64,000 bases of DNA from Pseudomonas sp. TNT3 (lineage in GTDB: Bacteria > Pseudomonadota > Gammaproteobacteria > Pseudomonadales > Pseudomonadaceae). Below the pieces are notes generated by a model. The model was given only the letters and a program-made list of their open reading frames with translations, was not told the origin of the DNA and searched no databases. How positions within the stretch are numbered: position 1 is the stretch's first letter; each line of letters starts with the position of its first letter. This document shows positions 60,213-64,000 of this stretch, in pieces. The translations under genes and the position numbers were made by a program. The stretch covers positions 1 to 64,000 of the forward strand of contig NZ_WFGV02000030.1 of NCBI RefSeq assembly GCF_010095445.2. Reading direction: 5' to 3'.

Positions 60213-60229
60213 ATTAATGCTTCTATTAG

Positions 60230-60421
60230 CTACTGATTGTTTGCAGGCCGAGACGATCGCGCGCGATACGCAGGCAACGCTGCCGCAAACGCCAACGCTT
60301 CTTCTCGGCTGGGAAACGCGCCAAGCCGGTCACTTTTGGTGCATACGCGCCACGGGCCGTTGTTAACGCTGAGTACGTCGTAACCATTCATGTGCATTTT
60401 GTTCAACATCGGAACGCTCAT
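60230..60421 (-). CDS. Small hypothetical protein (DUF2188-like)
   Basis: The 63-aa product (MSVPMLNKMHMNGYDVLSVN...) has a WRVCTKSDRLGAFPSREEAL region: a strand then a helix, as in small proteins that read out as 'trait by position'. GGAGG lies five bases upstream of ATG 60421, which fixes the start. Function unknown; the family assignment is tentative. Confidence 0.6.
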   Translation of the reverse strand: MSVPMLNKMHMNGYDVLSVNNGPWRVCTKSDRLGAFPSREEALAFAAALPAYRARSSRPANNQ

Positions 60422-60629
60422 GTACACCTCCATTCAGGCAGGAATATCCAGGGTTGACGTGCCTACCTTACACCTGACTGCCGCCAAGGTGCCGACCAGA
60501 CGTCGCGGCAAATAAGATTGCACTTTCGGCACAATCGCCAACTCCAAAGCTCAGACCGCCGGTTTCGATCAGGCGCATTTGTTGCAGTTTTATGACTGTC
60601 TTGTGACTGCCGGCCTATGGAAACTACAC

Positions 60630-60992
60630 ATGAAAGTACGCGCGACTGTCATCTGCGAGCAGGACCGGCACGTCCTGCTGGTGCGTAAATCCCGATGTCG
60701 CTGGACCTTGCCCGGCGGAAAAGTCGAGCGCAACGAAACCGTTGCGGCCGCCGCCGTTCGCGAGCTTCAGGAGGAAACCGGGCTTGGGGTGGACGACATG
60801 CTCTACCTGATGGAACTGGAATCCGGCGACACCCTTCACCACGTCTACGAAGCATCGGTGGTGAATTACGACGCCGCACGCCCTTTGAATGAGATCGTCG
60901 ACTGCGTCTGGCATCCGCTGGACGCGGTCAACAACCTCAACACAAACGACGCCACGCTACGAATCGTCAACGCGTTCAGGCGCCGCTTGTAG
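60630..60992 (+). CDS. Nudix hydrolase
   Basis: The 120-aa protein is a minimal Nudix domain: a first strand KVRATVICEQDRHVLLVR, WTLPGGKVERNETVAAAAVR with Nudix box GX5EX7REUXEEXGU completed by ELQEETGLG. The substrate cannot be read from sequence; this group includes ADP-ribose and mutagenic-nucleotide hydrolases. Start ATG 60630 is chosen because the family usually begins at this strand. It is convergent with benD. Confidence 0.85.
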   Translation: MKVRATVICEQDRHVLLVRKSRCRWTLPGGKVERNETVAAAAVRELQEETGLGVDDMLYLMELESGDTLHHVYEASVVNYDAARPLNEIVDCVWHPLDAVNNLNTNDATLRIVNAFRRRL

Positions 60993-61010
60993 GCACCGAT
61001 TCGATCCGGA

Positions 61011-61778
61011 TCAGCCTTGATCGCCGCCGCCCACTGGCATGACCATGCCGGTGATGTAAGACGCGTCGTCGCTGGCCAGAAACAGAATGGCGCTGGCCTG
61101 CTCATCCAGTGTTCCGTAGCGCTTCATCAGACTGCTGTCGAGGGTTTGATCGACAATCTGCTGATACCACACCTTCTCTTCTGCGCTTTGTTCAGCGCTA
61201 TTGCGCGGTATTACCCGTGGCGGCGCTTCGGTGCCACCGGGAGCCGTGGCGTTGACTCGTACACCGCGGCCAGCCGTTTCAAACGCCAGGCAGGCAGTCA
61301 GTGCATTGACCCCGCCCTTCGCCGCGCCGTAGGGCACACGGTTGACGCTGCGCGTGGCGATGGAGGACACGTTGACGATCGCACCACTGCCTTGCTCCAG
61401 CATGAACGGCAGCGCGGCATGGCAGCACCACAGCGTCGGAAACAGCGAGCGGCGGACTTCGGCCTCGATCTGCGACGGCTCGTAGTGCTCGAAAGGCTTG
61501 GCCCATATAGTGCCGCCGACGTTGTTGATGAGGATGTCGAGTCGACCAAACCGCTCGACCGCCGCCTGCATGACACGGCTGCATTCGGTGTATTGCTCGA
61601 GGTCGGCGGTCAGCGCGAGGCTGTCCTGGCCTAATTGCTGTTGCAACTCGAACACCAATTCGGAGCGGTCAACCAGGATCAAGCGTGCCCCTTGCTCCGC
61701 CATGCGCTCAGCGACGCGCCGGCCGATGCCTTGGGCCGCACCGGTGATCAGCGCGACTTTTTCGTGAAATCTGTTCAT
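61011..61778 (-). CDS. benD: Benzoate cis-diol dehydrogenase BenD
   Basis: The 255-aa short-chain dehydrogenase has the cofactor motif VALITGAAQGIGRRVAERMA, NNVGGTIWAKPFEHY, catalytic YGAAKGGVNALT (Tyr and Lys), and a C-terminal YITGMVMPVGGGDQG. It oxidises the benzoate 1,2-diol to catechol with loss of CO2. ATG 61778 has AGGT upstream. It lies 197 bases after benC in the same direction, separated by an inverted repeat, so it may be read from the benABC transcript. Confidence 0.92.
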   Translation of the reverse strand: MNRFHEKVALITGAAQGIGRRVAERMAEQGARLILVDRSELVFELQQQLGQDSLALTADLEQYTECSRVMQAAVERFGRLDILINNVGGTIWAKPFEHYEPSQIEAEVRRSLFPTLWCCHAALPFMLEQGSGAIVNVSSIATRSVNRVPYGAAKGGVNALTACLAFETAGRGVRVNATAPGGTEAPPRVIPRNSAEQSAEEKVWYQQIVDQTLDSSLMKRYGTLDEQASAILFLASDDASYITGMVMPVGGGDQG

Positions 61779-61815
61779 ACCTACCTCTTTGCACAAATCG
61801 GTATCAGGCGCCCGT

Positions 61816-61946
61816 GTAGCAGCTGGCGAAGCCTGCGTTCGGCTGCGCAGCAGTCGTAAAAACTACATGCGAGGTTTCCGTGACACACCGCGTCGCTTGG
61901 TTTCACGACTGCTTCGCAGCCGAACGCAGGCTTCGCCAGCTGCTAC
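61816..61946. repeat. Long inverted repeat between benC and benD
   Basis: Arms GTAGCAGCTGGCGAAGCCTG and its complement extend over about 42 bases, through AACGCAGGC... to GACTGC, around a 45-base loop. It lies within the ben operon and could reduce benD expression relative to benABC. Confidence 0.8.
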
Positions 61947-61975
61947 AGGTGGTGCGTGTTCGGCGATGTAATTAT

Positions 61976-62989
61976 TCAGGCCGCGCTGGCGGCGAATTTC
62001 TCGTAGTAGAAATTCGCCGGGGCAATGCCTTGATCGCGGATGAACTGGCTGACCGCTTCGACCATCGGCGGCGGGCCGCACAGGTAGACGTCCACGTCAC
62101 CGTCGTTCAAATGCCGCGGTTCGATGTGCTGGGTCACGTAACCCTTCAACGGGTGCTGACTGTCAGGGCTGGCGACGCAGGCACTGAAGCTGAAATTCGG
62201 GATGCGTGCGGCGAAGGCTTCCAGGCGATCGAGTTCCACCAGATCGAAATCATGCGTCACCCCATAGATCAGGTGCAGCGGATGCTCACTGCCCTGCTCG
62301 GCAATCTTTTCCAGCATGGCGGTAAAGGGCGCCAAGCCGGTGCCACCGGCCAACAGTAACAACGGACGGCGGATATCGCGCAGGTAAAAACTGCCCAACG
62401 GCCCGGCCAGGCTCATGCTGTCGCCGGCCTTGGCCATGCCGGTGAGGAAGCTGCTCATCAAGCCGCCAGGCACGTTGCGAATCAGGAAACTGACTTCACC
62501 GTCGCGCTGCAACGAGCTGAAGGAATAGGCCCGCGTCTGCTCGCTGCCGGGAATCGCGAGGTTCACATACTGCCCTGGCAGGAACGCCAGCTTGCTCAGC
62601 GCCTCGCCCTTGATCGACAGCGCGATGGTGCTGTCGGACAACTGGCGCACCGCGCTGATGGTGCCGTCGTAACGGGCCTGGCGCGTACGGCAGACATCCG
62701 AAGACGTTGGCACGCGTACCACGCAATCGCTCTGCGCACGCATCTGGCAGGTCAGCACAAACCCTTGCTCGGCCTCATCGGCACTGAGAGCGTCTTCGAT
62801 GTATTCCTCGCCGAGGTCATAGCGCCCGGCTTCGGCAAAACACTTGCAGGTGCCGCAAGCGCCGTCGCGGCAGTCCAGCGGAATGTTGATGCCTTGGCGG
62901 TAGGCTGCATCCGCCACGGTTTCATGGGGACTGGCGTCGATGAAACGAGTGACGCCGTCTTCGAAATTCAATGCAATGGAATGCGTCAT
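61976..62989 (-). CDS. benC: Benzoate dioxygenase reductase BenC
   Basis: The 337-aa reductase has an N-terminal plant-type [2Fe-2S] ferredoxin domain with CRDGACGTCKCF and a fourth Cys in LTCQM, then an FAD domain (RAYSFSS; GGLMSSFL) and an NAD domain (LLLAGGTGLAPFTAMLEK; DVYLCGPPPMVEAV). It passes electrons from NADH to the BenAB oxygenase. Start ATG 62989 gives the standard N-terminus MTHSIALNFEDG; a longer frame to 63040 is not needed. It lies 10 bases after benB. Confidence 0.95.
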   Translation of the reverse strand: MTHSIALNFEDGVTRFIDASPHETVADAAYRQGINIPLDCRDGACGTCKCFAEAGRYDLGEEYIEDALSADEAEQGFVLTCQMRAQSDCVVRVPTSSDVCRTRQARYDGTISAVRQLSDSTIALSIKGEALSKLAFLPGQYVNLAIPGSEQTRAYSFSSLQRDGEVSFLIRNVPGGLMSSFLTGMAKAGDSMSLAGPLGSFYLRDIRRPLLLLAGGTGLAPFTAMLEKIAEQGSEHPLHLIYGVTHDFDLVELDRLEAFAARIPNFSFSACVASPDSQHPLKGYVTQHIEPRHLNDGDVDVYLCGPPPMVEAVSQFIRDQGIAPANFYYEKFAASAA

Positions 62990-62999
62990 GACGGTTGCC

Positions 63000-63488
63000 T
63001 CACAGGTGGTAAACATCGATGACCTGGCGAACGTAGTCATTCTTCAGGATCACTTTCTTGGCCTTGATCAGCGGGTTTTCACCGCGCACATCGAGGGTGT
63101 AGAAACTGCTGCCGAAATAGCTGTCGACGGTCTTGTAGCGAAAACTCAGGGTGTGCCAGTTGAAGCGCACCTTGCAGACCCCGTCGGCCTGTTCAAGCAG
63201 CTCGATGTTGCTGATGTTGTGGGAGGTGCGCGTGTCCGGAATGCTCGCGCTGGAACGCTCGGTCTTGATGCGGAATACGCGATCTTCAAGCCCCGTGCGG
63301 TTGCCGTACCAGATCAGTGAGATCTCCCGTTGCGGGTCTTCGGTCAGCTCGTCGTTGTCGTCCCACGAAGGCATCCAGAATGTCGCGTCCGGTGCGTACA
63401 TCTCCAGCCATTCATCCCACTGGCGGTCGTCGAGGTAGCGCGCTTCGCGGTAGAGAAAATCCCGCACGGCGTCATAGGTGGCGATCAT
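63000..63488 (-). CDS. benB: Benzoate dioxygenase small subunit BenB
   Basis: The 162-aa beta subunit shows AVRDFLYREARYLDDRQWDE, WLEMYAPDATFWMPSWDD and RVFRIKTERSSASIPDTRTS, the standard pattern of ring-hydroxylating dioxygenase small subunits. It assembles with BenA as a hexamer. The ATG 63488 overlaps the benA stop (TGATG), so translation is coupled. Confidence 0.94.
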   Translation of the reverse strand: MIATYDAVRDFLYREARYLDDRQWDEWLEMYAPDATFWMPSWDDNDELTEDPQREISLIWYGNRTGLEDRVFRIKTERSSASIPDTRTSHNISNIELLEQADGVCKVRFNWHTLSFRYKTVDSYFGSSFYTLDVRGENPLIKAKKVILKNDYVRQVIDVYHL

Positions 63489-64000
63489 CACACTTCCTCC
63501 ACGGCAATCAGCGCGGACTGCTCGACGGCCAAGGCCTTGAGCATGGTCTGCTGCCAGTATTTGTGCTGCAGCACGAACAGCCCTTCGTCTTCGGTGCGCA
63601 CGCCGCTGAGCAGCGGATGCAGGTCGATTTCCTTCGCGGCTTCGTCGGCCCCTTCAATCCAGTGCTCAGCCCCCCGGGACATGTCGTTCCAGGTGGTGAC
63701 GCTGCCTTGGTAGCTGGTCTGGCAGGACCGGAACTCTTCCAGATCGTCCGGCGTGGCCATGCCACTGACGTTGAAGAAATCTTCGTACTGACGAATTCGG
63801 CTCGACCGCGCGTGATCGCTTTCGCCTTTGGGGGCGATGCAATAGATGGTGATTTCCGTGCGGTTGACCGAAATCGGCCGGGCGATGCGAATCTGCGAGC
63901 TGAACTGGTCCATCAGGTACACGTTCGGGTACAGGCACAGGTTGCGCGAGTTCTCGATCATCCAGTCGGCACGGGCTTTACCAAAATCATTGGCCAACTC
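63488..64000 (-). CDS. benA: Benzoate dioxygenase large subunit BenA, C-terminal part
   Basis: Only the last 170 or so residues are in the window; the frame is open to the right edge, where it reads ELANDFGKARADW. These include NLCLYPNVYLMDQFSSQIRI, YEDFFNVSGMATPDDLEEF and a C-terminal LLSGVRTEDEGLFVLQHKYW, matching the catalytic-domain end of BenA. The Rieske domain and iron ligands lie outside. benA would be the first gene of this minus-strand operon. Confidence 0.93.
   Translation of the reverse strand, partial: ELANDFGKARADWMIENSRNLCLYPNVYLMDQFSSQIRIARPISVNRTEITIYCIAPKGESDHARSSRIRQYEDFFNVSGMATPDDLEEFRSCQTSYQGSVTTWNDMSRGAEHWIEGADEAAKEIDLHPLLSGVRTEDEGLFVLQHKYWQQTMLKALAVEQSALIAVEEV

Noticed and set aside
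1..64000. CRISPR array, tRNA, rRNA or an intact insertion sequence
   Set aside because: I saw no regular short spacer-repeat array, no tRNA-like cloverleaf and no transposase frame in the window.

Overview
The window looks like chromosome from a fluorescent-group Pseudomonas. This rests on high GC with strong third-position G/C bias, REP/REPIN elements built on the GTGGGAGC/GTAGGAGC core, a benABCD operon, a PuuA/PuuB/PuuR-type polyamine locus and a Pseudomonas-style type VI secretion system (T6SS). The species cannot be fixed from sequence reading alone.

Region 1 (1-4,000, minus strand) is a vgrG effector operon: VgrG, two DcrB/DUF1795-fold proteins (the second a clear Eag chaperone) and the N-terminus of a prePAAR-PAAR-Rhs effector that runs off the left edge. 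Region 2 (about 4,570-10,600, plus strand) is an accessory effector/immunity island. It holds a candidate polymorphic toxin with its likely immunity gene, an exported protein, an ADP-ribosylglycohydrolase coupled to a small partner, several unrecognised proteins and a membrane protein. Much of it is AT-richer than its neighbours. Region 3 (11,403-32,294) is a complete T6SS structural operon: an unrecognised 249-aa gene, then tssB, tssC, tssE, tssF, tssG, tssH(clpV), tssJ, tssK, tssL, tssM, tagF, an IcmF-OmpA fusion, hcp and tssA. The short TssL has no OmpA domain; that domain sits on the second IcmF-like protein.

Region 4 (32,803-53,195) is a catabolic supercluster: DUF1185 protein, alpha/beta hydrolase, two aldehyde dehydrogenases, two near-identical flavin reductases, a carboxymuconolactone-decarboxylase-family protein, a FadR-type GntR regulator, a Nudix hydrolase, a DUF1330 protein, a RibB-like protein, a spermidine/putrescine-type ABC transporter, a luciferase-like monooxygenase, an isochorismatase-fold hydrolase and two NCS1 permeases. 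The palindrome ATGGTATACCAT, or a close variant, precedes at least six transcription units here, so I infer one regulon under the GntR protein. The enzyme set matches the logic of oxidative N-heterocycle ring opening (pyridine Pyr, pyrimidine Rut and nicotinate Nic pathways) ending at succinate. I consider this the most interesting system in the window.

Region 5 (53,456-56,694, minus) is a three-gene polyamine-type operon (FAD amine oxidase, XRE-cupin regulator, gamma-glutamylpolyamine synthetase-like). Region 6 (56,999-60,992) has a type II NADH dehydrogenase-like flavoprotein divergent from an Fe-S-type Rrf2 regulator, followed by small genes and a Nudix hydrolase. Region 7 (61,011-64,000, minus) is benA (partial)-benB-benC-benD for benzoate to catechol. 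Intergenic spaces carry REPINs, long hairpins and a 375-bp direct repeat.
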